Origin: Serendipita indica DSM 11827
Taxonomy: Eukaryota; Basidiomycota; Agaricomycetes; Sebacinales; Serendipitaceae
Direction of reading: 5' to 3'
DNA: 64,000 nt
Assembly: GCA_910890315.1 (NCBI GenBank)
Contig: CAJVGD010000005.1
Span: forward strand, 744,001 to 808,000
Shown one piece after another: positions 21,853-32,658 of this stretch (within the stretch, counting starts at the first letter, position 1; every line of letters starts with the position of its first letter). A program made the position numbers and the translations under genes. The notes beneath the pieces were generated by a model. That model was not told the DNA's origin and made no database searches. It saw nothing but the letters and a program-made list of their open reading frames with translations.

Positions 21853-23015
21853 ATGTCTACTCTCACTGCTCTCTCTCGCTTTAACTCCCTGGCTTCGCAA
21901 GGGACTGACAACACGACGCAAGCCGTTACCAAAGCTACTCACGAAAGTTTTCAGCTCATAGAGCCTTGGACATATGCAAGGTGCACGTCTCTGCTCTTCT
22001 AGTGTACGGTTTGACGTCGCATTGCAGGTCAGGCCATCCCGAGGTCCAAGAAATCCTCGGTAAAGTTAGAAACGAAGTAAAGCGCTACTATAACGCTGTC
22101 AATGGGTCACTACAGACGGCTCAATCTGGCTACTCATTCGCCAAAGATGCCGAAGCTCTCTGCGACTTTCTCATGGAGCCCAAAGGAACGTACTCAGCCC
22201 ATGAAATTCGAGAATTCATTGATGATATGCGAGTCATTGCTCGAAAGGCTCATGCTGATGCAAACGCGACAGCCGCCATGTTTCGAAAGAATAGGCAAAA
22301 CTTTTATATGGTGAGCGAGACGTTGGTATCAGGAAAATGGCTCATTTTCACACATCAGATCACAAAAAACATACCCACTACTTTAACCAGGATTGATCAA
22401 GAAATGGAGTACCAGAACAGGCTTATAAGCAAACGCAGGGACCGCATTGAGCTTTACAAGACACTAGAGCTCTCATTCGGGGCCATGAGCGCCACCATGG
22501 CGACAGGAATCGCTATAGCTGGAGCAGCTTTCCCTCCTGCACTTCTCGTTCTTCCCATCCTTCTGCCACTAGCAACGCTCGCTGCCGGTCTCGTAGGCCG
22601 TCATTACGAATTGAGGCGTGAAGGTATGCCCCATCTTATCCAAAGATTGTGTGTCAATAATGGGATATCAGATTCAGAGACCCAGGTACAAACCTGCGTC
22701 GATGCGATGGATCAACTTGGAAGAATGACCTCTGATCTCGAAAAACTCGGGAGTCACATCGATAAAATGGCTGATTGGTGGCTTGGAGTCGATGGCATTC
22801 TTGAAGACATTCGTTCGTGTCGAGGCTATCCAGGGGGACTATTTCGCAAGGCTCAGGGTGAAACCCATCCGGGATCAATGGTGTGAAGTATCTAAAAGGT
22901 ATCTGGATTACAAAACGGGCGTAAGCAAGAGTCGTTCAGCCGCCGCTTCGTGCATTAATTTTCTAAACAGATTGCGAGACTACAGGACTTCTATCCTTCC
23001 TCCATCGAGAACTAG
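21853..23015 (+). CDS. Unrecognised helical protein with hydrophobic hairpin, family 2 copy
   Basis: The ATG at 21853 gives MSTLTALSRFNSLASQGTDN, followed by an intron and RSGHPEVQEILGKVRNEVKR. Family segments include FAKDAEALCDFLMEPKGTYS, IREFIDDMRVIARKAHADAN and LGSHIDKMADWWLGVDGILE. Between the helical parts lies a strong hydrophobic hairpin: MSATMATGIAIAGAAFPPAL followed by LVLPILLPLATLAAGLVG. The last exon encodes IARLQDFYPSSIEN. Such a hairpin inside a long helical bundle is typical of alpha-helical pore-forming proteins, but no family name is secure. The copy looks nearly whole, with about one disturbance. It faces family 1 copy B. Confidence 0.6.
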
Positions 23016-23169
23016 TGCTGCACTCAAGCTAGGAATTGGTACGCTCCTCGGGGCTTGCTAATTGGATCAGACTGTTAGATATTGGTCCGTTTTCAATGCA
23101 GTGAAGCTCGCCATTGATATAAATCCAATCATAAAGTAAGGCGTTTCTCCACTGAATGTATTTAGCGTA

Positions 23170-24116
23170 TCTTTGTTATCGAACCGTGTAATGCAACCAG
23201 CACGATGGTTACTTCGATTTCGGCCTGGATTAGAATGCGTCCGATATCAGATTCGATTCAATACCAAAGATCTGGAAGGCTCGAGTACGCACATTCTCGT
23301 GTCGCTCTCGTATTCGTCCACTGGTTGGCTGAAATTCCACAGACTTGGATCCCGATTTCTGGAGCGTGACAGTCATTTAACCTTCGGCAGCATTCTCGGG
23401 CGAGCAAGGGCTCCAAATCATGATGACAAAAGACTTGGTACCTTTGGAGCGAGATTTGGTAGACCTTCCAGGTGTCTAGGTGTATGTGCAGATTTAGTTG
23501 TGAAAGCGAAGCAACTGTTACGAATCGCGCGGCGGTTCGTCTGACAGGTGGAAGGCCCGGGTGGGAATGTACAACTCACGTAGTGAATATAGTACTAAGC
23601 GAGAGTTTGTGAGAGGGTTTGAAGGGAACGAAAGCAGATTCAGAACTAGCGAAATGTACACGCGAAAATCGGTCCTTATATACTGTTTCGAGACCCATCG
23701 AGTCATTTGCAATATCTACGGATATCAAACGGATATGAGAGTCAGCGAGCAGAGGGCATAGGGGATGGGAGACGATTGGCTGGTGCGGAGTAGCGGACGG
23801 ATGACAAGGTGTTGACGTCGAATCCTCGTCGACCCTAACCCTACCCATAATTGACATTCTATTTGCTTCGGTTCCGTACGGTAGCGAGAGGTCGTCGGTC
23901 ATATACGACACCGTATGGTCCGCTACCGTCGAGCGGACCAGTCTATGGTGGCGCGTCAGCTTCTCGACGTGGCGCATGTGAGTCATTATGTCAATTCCTA
24001 CTCTTTCTGCATAGATTTCACTGCGTTCCGTAACAGCAATTACAGCATCTCTACTAGTGATTGTTGGGCTTCCAAGGTCTAAAGGTGTTGTGATTTCAAA
24101 CACCAATATATCGAAG
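23170..24116 (+). pseudogene. Possible decayed coding remnant around the second solo LTR
   Basis: In one frame the sequence gives protein-like segments such as RLEYAHSRVALVFVHWLAEI before the LTR and AITASLLVIVGLP after it. Stops are frequent. No family is recognised, and the piece may be a remnant of a membrane protein gene. Evidence is weak. Confidence 0.25.
23516..24035. mobile_element. Solo LTR of an LTR retrotransposon, copy 2
   Basis: The element is 520 bp with the same TGTTA..TAACA ends as copy 1. It is flanked by GCAAC (23511-23515) and GCAAT (24036-24040), a 5-bp target duplication with one mismatch. It shares short blocks with copy 1 (ACTAGCGAA, GAAAATCGG, GAGGGCATAGGG) but is clearly diverged, so the two inserted separately or long ago. 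No internal region remains. Confidence 0.7.
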
Positions 24117-24268
24117 GCGTAAAGTACAGAGTGTTAAAAGCTATTTATGACCGACCGGCGGGCCTGTGAGTGGATCAAGGCTTGTTCACCACTTCGGCCA
24201 TACCATGCATCGGGAACCTTTTACAGTCTTTACGAACAAAATGTAAAAAAGAAAAGAGTGATGAATTA

Positions 24269-25405
24269 TCAATTCCCATTGTGTGGAACCACTCTTGCTG
24301 TAATGGTGATATCAATCTCCACGTCGTCATTCTCATTGTCATGTCGATGGCCCTCGACAGGCCTTCCAACCCGGGCAAGGAATGGGATTGCACTACGAAC
24401 GACATTCCACGGTGCAAGTGCCTCCTCCGGCGGTGAAGTAGGAGTGTGATGAGGAGCACCAACGGCGTCGATCATCACTGCATCGCATGTCCTAGTAATG
24501 TCTTTGATTGCTTTCATTAGTGCACTCTGATAAGTCACCCAGCTGTCGGCATATTCCTGAAGTTGTCTCGGTGTCAGGCTGTGAGACGGGTGGTAGAGTG
24601 AGTCCAGGCCGCGCTGGCAGAAGAGGTGTTGGGCCGTAAGGAAAATGGACAATCGTGAAAGATTGGCGTGTATTTCCTCCATGGCTGATTCAAACGCCGC
24701 CATGGCCTGGTTTCCGTCCGGATGGAGGCTCGCAATACTATCCTCAAAAAAACCATGTTCCAAGAGCTTTGGTTGGGGGCTTCCCGTAGGTCCTGTTCAA
24801 GCATAAGCGGTTCTTCATCATGGAAATCAGGTACGCACCAGTGGGCTGGTGTCGAGAGGACTTGAACAATAATGACTTCATAGGTTGTGACTGTACAACA
24901 TTTAGAGAGGACATTCCTATATGGTTTGGAGCTGTCGCTTGTACCTTTGGGTGGTCGAGATGGTACCGGAAGTTGTCTCGGTACTGGAGATACACCGCGA
25001 GCACGTTACTGTGGCCAGCTGTCAACTGCGCAGCCATAGTGGCATCCTGCTTGCATTTGGCCAGCATTTCCTCGAGAAGATCCCCAATGTCACTCTTTGT
25101 AGCCGTCAACAGGGATGTGCGCAGGAGTTGCACATCTGCTCCAAACGAACGACATTTATTCAGAAGCGTGATTATATATCCCCACTGGGATTTGAGTTCC
25201 GTTCTAATTTGCTTGTAGCGCTCCGCATGGCGAAGATTGTCTCGCCAGTAGCGTTGATGGTTGCAGTTTGAAGATCATACAGGTTCTTCATCGCCAGTTC
25301 AATACATGAAGTGAGACCTCGAAGGGTCTCACTTAGGTCTTCGACCTTCTGCGAGTCAGTCACATTCTCACGCATTTTCTCTCCACTTACTGGAATAGTA
25401 CTCAT
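24269..25405 (-). pseudogene. Family 1 helical-bundle gene, copy C, broken
   Basis: The start (MSTIPVSG, 25405) and most of the length closely match copy B, including LYDLQTATINATGE, LDHPKVQA, LHPDGNQAMAAFESAM and TCDAVMIDAVGAPHH. It lies in the duplicated block 24150-25740. The copy appears broken, with about one break. Treated as a fossil of a possible toxin-like gene. Confidence 0.6.
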
Positions 25406-25715
25406 TTTTTAGGGTTGTAAAATGGCTAAGCGAAAAGATGCGACGCTTGTCCGTCATATATAGGTGTGGCGGATTCGAAGCCCTCCCTTGTTCGAGACCT
25501 GGCGAGCCGATCTCAACAAGAGACCGTGGACCAGCTCGGAAAAAGGGACCCCGAACATCCCATTCCGATCGATATTGATCGAATACAAGACCGTCATATT
25601 ATCAATCCGCTTGCCAGCACTCGGTCCTGCCCGGTCCAGTCCACGAAATCTCCAGGCCAATGACCAGACATATCAGGAGTATTGACGGCGAGCTCAGGTT
25701 TTATCTAGTGCCACA
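25406..25715. promoter_or_regulatory. Conserved divergent spacer, copy C
   Basis: The spacer is similar in order and landmarks to 21539-21852 (CATATATA, ATTCGAAG, CCTGGCGAGCCGAT, CAGCTCGGAAA, GGTCCAGTC). It marks the duplicated promoter of the gene pair. Confidence 0.5.
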
Positions 25716-25860
25716 ATGTCTGCCATCTCTGCCCTCTCTCGCCTTGATTGACACCAAGTCTCGGTGGCGCTGGCAAGCGGACACGACAGCGGCTTCATTG
25801 GTCTGCTCTCATTCACGGTAAGGCCACGGGTTGCTTCAAATTCTTGTATTTCCTGTTTCA
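25716..25860 (+). pseudogene. Remnant of a family 2 gene start
   Basis: The first codons (MSAISALSRL) resemble the start of the copy at 21853 and lie at the expected place across the conserved spacer from copy C. Similarity ends after a short distance, so only a fragment remains. Confidence 0.45.
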
Positions 25861-26022
25861 GTGAGTTCTGATTAATTTCCCGGGTTTCATGCGCTGCCTT
25901 AGCTTATGGATTCCTTCTGATAATCCTGGGCATTTCTTGAGCTTTCATAATAAAGATGACACGCTCCCGTTTTCATGATGAGGATTCCACTGGAAACATT
26001 ACACACGAGTACATATTGCAGC

Positions 26023-27884
26023 TTATTTCCATCTGTACAAACCCAAGTTACTGGAGGGCACGACAGTCTCGGTCGTGAGCCCTCTAGGCATGTCTCCCCC
26101 GGTCATGCGAACAAGAAGTTCTCGGATCGAGCCGAGTTCGGACACTGCAGCCGACATGGATGGGCCCTCTGGAACTTGCGGTACAATCTGAGAGCGATGA
26201 CCAACTTGTTTCTTGAGCTCCTTGACCTGTTCTCGCAAGTTTTCTGCAAATTTGACGTCAGGATCACCGGCCATTCGGATCAGCGTCGCGACACTGGAGG
26301 GTGAGCCGTTAGAATAACAGTTATTCGAGGAGATGCTGTTCCACTTACAATGCTTCCTTGAGGTATGCAAAGGAGAGCGTGTCGGAGAGCTTGGCAATTT
26401 CGTCGGCGAGTTTGTCTGGGAAATCTACGCGATCGTTTCTTGCCAATTTGTTTTGCCAGTATGCGCAGTAGAGACGACGCTCTTCCTCGTCTGGAATATC
26501 GAACAAGTATTGCCTGTCGAACCTAGATGGCCTATAGACTGAGCCGTCGATTTGCTCCAGGTGATTAGTGGTGGCGATCATCATGATGCCGTCGTTGGAC
26601 TCTACGCCATCGACCTTTCAACCATGGGTAAAGCGGCGCCTCCAAAAGTTGTTTGCTAACCTGGTTCAGGAAGTAGGACCGGTTGCTGCAAGCTGATCAG
26701 GAATGCATTGTATATGTGTAGCCTAACCCACCGCATGTTGATAAGAGAATCCAGGTCCTCGAACACTAGGATGCAAGGACTCCACGCACGCGCCATTCCA
26801 AAGACCATAGATATGGCATATTCCTCCCCCATCCAGCCTGTATTAATGATCAGTATACATGAGACAGAGCTCATAATGCGCACTGATCAGATTTCGAACA
26901 TATAAGATAGGTTTGTCCGTCTCGTGCATGGCAGCCTTGAGCGAGATCTGCCACGAGGTCAGAATACCGCGTGAATATCAGGATGCAACACACCGTCTTT
27001 CCGTTACCAGCCGGACCGTAGACTGTAACTCATTAGCGAGAGTTATGAAACGAGACTCAGGACGTACACAACAGCCCACGCTTCCACGGTACTGCCAAGT
27101 CTTTATAGACTGCCTCACTCTTGAAAAACTCGCTGATATCACGACGAATGGCAGTCTTGAATTTGTCGTTGAGAATGACGTCCTCCCAATGTGCCTTTTG
27201 GATCTGCTGATACAAATTGCCGTCCTTTGTCCACATGCCTTGTTCAAAGACAAGGATCTCCTCGTGAAGTTCTTGGAACCACGTGCCAACGGCGCTGAGG
27301 AATTCGTAGATGGGGATCGTTGGTCCTTGGTGCAGAACCCAAAAGTTCGTGTCCTTGTACATGCCCATAGGAAACTAGATATTAATTAGAATATTAAATG
27401 TGGCACAGTGAACACGTACAATTGCATGATAGATGATGAAATCGTACTGACGCCAGGCTGCCATGAAGCCTCCAAAGTTGACCGACATGTTGAGTAGACC
27501 ACCCTTTCGACCAGTCCTACGCAGAAAGGGCGTGAACCCGGCGACCAGGAGGTCCATAGTTTCATCCGGGAGTGGCTGCAGAAGCTTAGTATGGTGAGTC
27601 GAAGTAAGTGTGGGTGAACTGACCTGTTGCATCATATCCGGAAACTGGAGGACGGGGAACATCCACGGATTGGAAACTCTGACACACGAATGCTTTGGAT
27701 AGCGCTCTCGCAGAATGTTGGTTAGGACAAACGCGGCATCCATGACTTGAGCACCATTCTCCTTCTGCCAGTCGCTGTAGATCTTGTCACCTTCCTTGGT
27801 GGTTGTTTCACTGGCGTCTGTGTTCTCAATCTCCTCAAAGGAGACCTTGAGGAACGCCTCTGAAAGGTCGACGGCACGCTTCAT
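26023..27884 (-). CDS. BCS1/YjoB-like AAA ATPase
   Basis: The product starts MKRAVDLSEAFLKVSFEEIE. The N-terminal half contains FPVLQFPDMMQQ and a pre-AAA region (TNFWVLHQGPTIPIYEFLSA, then KAHWEDVILNDKFKTAIRRD). The AAA domain has Walker A GPAGNGKT (near 27000), Walker B PCILVFEDLDSLI, sensor 1 GIMMIATTNHLEQID and arginine-finger region YRPSRFDRQYLFDIPDEEE. The tail contains a possible coiled coil (FAENLREQVKELKKQVG) and ends SSNLGLYRWK. No N-terminal BCS1 transmembrane anchor is seen, so this may be a cytosolic relative of BCS1 rather than the Rieske-translocating protein. Such soluble AAA genes are variable in basidiomycetes. It lies next to the helical-gene block, but a link is not shown. 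Confidence 0.75.
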
Positions 27885-28036
27885 GAGTTGTGGGAGAGTC
27901 CAAGAGTATAGACGCTGCGGGACACGTCGACACGGAAAGAAGAAGAGTCTAAGTCCGATGGGGGCTCATGGCAATTTATGAGTAAGGGGCCAAGGCTGCA
28001 CGGCATCTCTACAACCTAGACTCCGACCTCTATAGT

Positions 28037-28825
28037 ATGCCATCGACTTCGCAAATATTGACAATCGGCACGGTTGCAGTCGTCTTGGGAATAGCAAGTT
28101 ATGCTATTTATTTCGACTATGCGAGGAGAAACGACCCCCAGTTTCGAAAGAAACTCCGTACGTCTTTTTCATCGTGTTCTCCGCGTCCAGAATGAGCTCA
28201 CACTCGCTGCAGGAAAAGAAAAGAAGCGTGTAGATCGCTCTGCTGCGTCTACAAAAGCTTCAACTACCGCCTCGTCTGCGTCTGGAGGTCCCCTGCCGTC
28301 CGATGCAGAAATCGAAGAGGCTCTCCAGCTCGTGCGCAACGAAACACTTCCTGTAACTGCGTCAGAAAAGGAGCAATACTTCATGTCCAACCTTGCCGTC
28401 GGCGAGCAACTCGCGTCACAAGGCAAGTCTGAAAACTGCTAGGCGTGCTGGTTGAGGCACGCCATAGAGGTCGAACACCTTGCTGATAATTTTACAAAGG
28501 TCTCGTCCTCCCAGCGGCACTGTCCTTCTTCCGTGCCATTCGCGTCTACCCTGAGCCCTTGCAGCTCGTCATGATTTTGGAAAAGACGTTACCAGAAGAT
28601 ATGTTCCGTGTCGTGATGGATCTCATGAGTCGCGATGTGAGTGATTCTGCTTCACCTGGTGCGGATGCATCGTCGTCTTCGTCAAAGAAGCGGCCAAAGA
28701 AGAGCAGCAGCCGTCGTACGGGCACCTCGTCCAGAGGACCTCCATCCGAGACATCCTCTCAAGAATGGGACAACGTCACCGAACCAGACGCTTCCATCGC
28801 ATCCCTCTCCAGCTCGACCTCTTAG
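28037..28825 (+). CDS. TOM20: Mitochondrial import receptor subunit TOM20
   Basis: The N-terminal anchor is ILTIGTVAVVLGIASYAIYF followed by DYARRNDPQFRKKL, the outer-membrane signal-anchor and basic motif of Tom20. Exon 2 begins RKEKKRVDRSAAS and contains SDAEIEEALQLVRNETLPVT and KEQYFMSNLAVGEQLASQG. Exon 3 continues LVLPAALSFFRAIRVYPEPL and ILEKTLPEDMFRVVMDLMS, the TPR-like receptor domain binding presequences. A Ser-rich acidic tail follows. Intron 1 is about 28150-28211 (GTACGT..CAG). Intron 2 is 28423-28499 with the donor AG|GCAAGT, a perfect GC-AG consensus; no GT donor keeps the frame. Length is normal plus the Ser-rich extension. Confidence 0.9.
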
Positions 28826-29062
28826 ACACCAACCGTTTACCCCGCGCTGGTAAATTACGGCGGCTCTCCTTTGGCCGCCCTTTGATAGCACGACGTTGTA
28901 TCTATCATCTACGTCTCTCTCCACATCCCACGTCATGAATAGACTCTAATTACTTCATCGCTAGGTCAAGCACAAGGCTGATGGTAAGCCCTGAGGGTAT
29001 CCCAATGAGATTGAGTTTACAAGCTTTCTCAAGTCTATCATGATTACTTTCCGCCAAAGAAT

Positions 29063-30392
29063 ATGAACGTCCAAGTCCAGGTCTCAAAGATCGGAGAAAA
29101 GGAAAAGAGCCCTCTTCAGAGAGTCACTCTGGTTGCAACCAAGGACTTTAAAGCAGGGGATACTATTTTCACGGTACCATTCATCTGGGAGCTACTTTGA
29201 TGCTCGTATTGATAATCCCGTAGGAAAAGCCAATGGTGACTGCGCTAGACGCAGACTTGATGGGTACAAGCCAATACTGCTCGTATTGTTTGAAAGCTAT
29301 CCCCAATGGCTCGGCCATACAAGTACCATTGGATCCCTTCCACTCGGCATATTGCTCGACTCAATGTCAACATGATGCCGAAGAGCAATACCAAACTCTG
29401 CTCTTTAGCACCATTCCTCCAGCGACACCCTCAAACCCAGCACCCGTTCGTACAAAGGCTCAAGTCGAAGAACGCAAAAAGGCGCAAGAGCAATTCGTCG
29501 AGACGGTCAAGGAGAGCGGAAAGACGGGTGCCTTGCTCGTACTCCGCTTTGTTGGACGTTTGATTGCCGACGAGCATGCGAGGCTTGTGGGTGAGAATAA
29601 AACTGATGATGGCTTGCCAAAGGTCGAGGAAGAGAGCAAACTAAACTATTCGTTTTACGACTACACCGAGCGCTTGCGGTCTCTTGTCCTCACATCGGGT
29701 CCACAAGACGAAAAAGAACTTGCTCAAAGTAGAGAAGTTTTGCGGTTGGCTGTGGATGGCATGGAAGCGTTTTTGGATGACGAGCGTTTCATGTTGCTGA
29801 AAGGCAAAATGGCGTACAACTGCTATGGTGTGACCTATGATACGGGTCGCACGAACAAGGTACGTTGAAAAGTATCGATGCAGACGTCTTTTCACTCTCC
29901 AAAGCCTTCGCCGCATGGCCCCACGGAGTCGTTTGAGCGGACAAGGACGCCTCATGGGACAATGCACCAAGTTGGTAGTGCGCTCTATCGCGTTGCATCC
30001 TATGTAAGGATTTCATCCTTACCCACGAATTCGCACTTACCTTTCGTCTGTAGATCAACCACTCGTGTGCCCCATCGGCTCGTCCCGTATTTGCAAGTGG
30101 AACAGCAGAGCTCTCTATCGTCGCAGCACAGGACATCAAAGCGGGAGAAGAAATTACCGTGTCCTACGTTGATACTAAAAAACGATCCAAGGACAAGAAC
30201 CTCGCCGACGCTCGCAAGCATAGACGGCTCGAGCTCGCGCGTGGCTGGGGCTTTGCCTGTGATTGTACTCGATGCGCCGAAGAGGCGAGCAACATGTCCA
30301 GCGATGGGTCAGAGAATGGCGAGGCGCTTCCGACGCACCAAGTCCGTCTGGATCCAGCTGCCGAACGATACTTCAACGAGGCCAATGCATAA
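29063..30392 (+). CDS. SET/MYND-type protein (SMYD/Set5-like methyltransferase)
   Basis: Starts MNVQVQVSKIGEKEKSPLQR and contains a SET N-part (VTLVATKDFKAGDTIFT|EKP). A Cys-rich zinc-binding insert follows (QYCSYCLKAIPNG..FHSAYCSTQCQHDAEEQY), as in the MYND position. The later SET core has SYINHSCAPSARPVF (NHSC motif) and GEEITVSYVD, and then the post-SET cysteines ARGWGFACDCTRCAEE. This order is that of SMYD/Set5-type lysine methyltransferases; histone or non-histone substrates are possible. Introns include about 29174-29223 (GTACCA..TAG) and two more between 29860 and 30055. The stop TAA is at 30390-30392. Confidence 0.8.
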
Positions 30393-30591
30393 ACTCTCAT
30401 AATCTCGCTCTTTCTCATGTTCCCTTACTAGCGTTTCTTGCTAATCAACCAATCCCCTCTTCCATTTCACAAAACAAGATGAATATAGGCTGATACGAGT
30501 ACAACATAGAGTAGCATTCCATACGAATTTGGTATGGCACATAACCCAAAAATTAAAGACGTAGATTTAGTCTGTCCTTTTTGACTATCTA

Positions 30592-31851
30592 CTAGTATCC
30601 ATGCTTGAGAATTCCACCACCCTCGGGGATCCAGTGACCATGTTCATTCATCCATCCATGCCCAGGATCTGGACAATCGCCAAACATGGAGTGCCATTCC
30701 ATCCGCGCATGCGGCTGACGTCGAACCATACCTCTTCCTAGGAACTCGTCTCCACGTCGATTAAAGTACCCTGGTGGACGCGCATGAGTAGCTGCCTGTG
30801 CTGTGGACCACTGCCATCCTTGTTTGTGGAGGCTGTGATGACGATTTGGAGGAGTCGGCGGCAGCGGAATATAGTAGCGGGGCGAGTTCAAAGGTGGGTG
30901 TGATACTGTCCTTCCTCGAACTGGATTCGGGATCGCAGTCAAACGTCTATGTTCTGAAAGAGGAGAATTTGTAGGATATGAGCCTACGATATACGTCCGT
31001 CCTTCTGTGGGTACAGGGATGCGCGTCATATCTAACTCTTTTGAAGGGAAGCAGTATAGATCGCTTCCTTGATGCTGCTCTTGCCGCTGTTGCTCGTCCG
31101 GCAACTCGTCTAGAACAGCGACTTTTGGAGTCAGATATGGTGGCGTCGTAGGAGGGGTATGTATGACAACTGGGGCAATAAATGGTGAGAAATTCACATG
31201 TGGTGTAGAGTTAGAGCGTAAACGATGACGGTGACCAGTAGGTGAAGGGGTCGCATGCGTCGCATGTAGGCGTGAGGCGGCTTTAGCGGGAGATTGAAGG
31301 GAACCTGTGCTTGGACTCCGTGTCCGAAGTAAGTTGGGCGGTATTGGTGTCGTTACGAGTGGTATGTCCGTTCCATAAGGCACGTTGAGGGGAGTCGTAA
31401 GCCAGGTTGCACTACCAGCGCCACGTGGCGAGGATGGAATGAGTCGATACTTCTTATCCGATATGTGACGATACGGTGAACAAGAGGCAGAGAAATCGAG
31501 GCCCAGGGAAGATTGAGATGCCGAATAGTCGGATTCCTGGAGGTAGGCCGGACGTGGCGAGTCGTGAATGTGCGCCTCGATAGGCTTTCGTGGCTTCTGA
31601 AGGAGATTGGGTGAGTGGGTTTGTTGGGACGGTAGAGGCCGCGAAGGGGATGATGGTGAGATGGAGTGGTCCCGAGGGAGGGGGTAGTGGGTGTCGCCTG
31701 AGTGATGGTGCGATTTCTGGAGATGATTTGTGGTAGAATGGTGAGCATGCACTTGAGGAGTCTCGTGTGTCAAGACTGCATGCCCATACGGTGATTTGGA
31801 GGGGTGATTCGTCGCGGAAGACCCCTGAGATAGCCATTTCATTGGGAACAT
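30592..31851 (-). CDS. Hypothetical intrinsically disordered protein
   Basis: One uninterrupted frame of 419 codons starts MFPMKWLSQGSSATNHPSKS. The composition is very rich in His, Pro, Ser and Thr with repeated SPS/PPTPP motifs, so most of it should be disordered. The last 60 residues are different and look folded or conserved: GWQWSTAQAATHARPPGYFN, MEWHSMFGDCPDPGHGWMNE and HGHWIPEGGGILKHGY. No signal peptide or membrane segment. Domain and function are not recognised. The intron-free structure is unusual for this window. Confidence 0.6.
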   Translation of the reverse strand: MFPMKWLSQGSSATNHPSKSPYGHAVLTHETPQVHAHHSTTNHLQKSHHHSGDTHYPLPRDHSISPSSPSRPLPSQQTHSPNLLQKPRKPIEAHIHDSPRPAYLQESDYSASQSSLGLDFSASCSPYRHISDKKYRLIPSSPRGAGSATWLTTPLNVPYGTDIPLVTTPIPPNLLRTRSPSTGSLQSPAKAASRLHATHATPSPTGHRHRLRSNSTPHVNFSPFIAPVVIHTPPTTPPYLTPKVAVLDELPDEQQRQEQHQGSDLYCFPSKELDMTRIPVPTEGRTYIVGSYPTNSPLSEHRRLTAIPNPVRGRTVSHPPLNSPRYYIPLPPTPPNRHHSLHKQGWQWSTAQAATHARPPGYFNRRGDEFLGRGMVRRQPHARMEWHSMFGDCPDPGHGWMNEHGHWIPEGGGILKHGY

Positions 31852-32658
31852 AGTCGGTAGTTTACTGGAGAGCTGGCTTTACTTTGATTTCTGGGCGGTC
31901 GAAAGGCTTCGGCGGCGGTATAAGTAGAGGAATCCTATGGCGCTCCAGCCATTGGTAGGATCTGAGGAGGTTAGGATTGGGTCGATTACGTGCCAGGAGA
32001 GACTGTACGTACCAGGCAGTCAATGAGGCGTCAGACATTAATTATCGTTGACATGTTCTGGCCTGGCCTCCAATAGTGCTGACTCGTATCCTACGGATGC
32101 TTTTACGGCCACCTCGGGATATTTCCTGGTTAATCGGCGTCCCGAGTGTTCTAAAGTCTTTGCGCCGGTTATAGGCTCCCCCGCGTTTTCCAGAAGTTCT
32201 AGGCCTTGTGCCAGGCCGGTGGGGAATGACAAAGATTGACTCCAGAAGATGTATTCTTTCTTTTTCATCTCCATAGAATGATAGTTGTCCTGGTACGCGT
32301 GAACCGGACCGTTTGCGCCAGCGTCATCAATTACAGTAAGCTGGAAACCAAAGGGACGCGCTACATCATGCGTTCCCTAAACATTTAATTTTTTAAAACC
32401 TATGATCCATGGGGAGATGCTGTGACGTCGCGTGATCCTTGAGTTGGAAGGCGTCGCGTCGGGGTCAAGAAGCAAGGTATCAATTGCAAAGGGCGTGGAA
32501 ATTACCGATGACAAAGTGTTTCAGAAGTAAACTTCAAACTGTGGCTTATCTTGTGATAGCAGATATTAAACTTCGCTTGTCGTCTTCGCTGCCCCTGACG
32601 GACTTGTCTCTTTGGCCGCATATTCAGGCTGCATGCCTCTGCATCTTGAGACCTAGCC
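31852..32658. other. Intergenic region
   Basis: About 800 bp between divergent genes, probably holding both promoters. It has only short frames without family resemblance; no repeat or RNA gene is recognised. Confidence 0.4.

Noticed and set aside
23870-23935. Inverted repeat around CGGTAGCG/CGCTACCG as a separate MITE
   Set aside because: It lies inside the second solo LTR and has no target duplication of its own.
32038-32274. 79-codon minus-strand frame in the intergenic region
   Set aside because: No homologous family or codon pattern recognised; probably chance.
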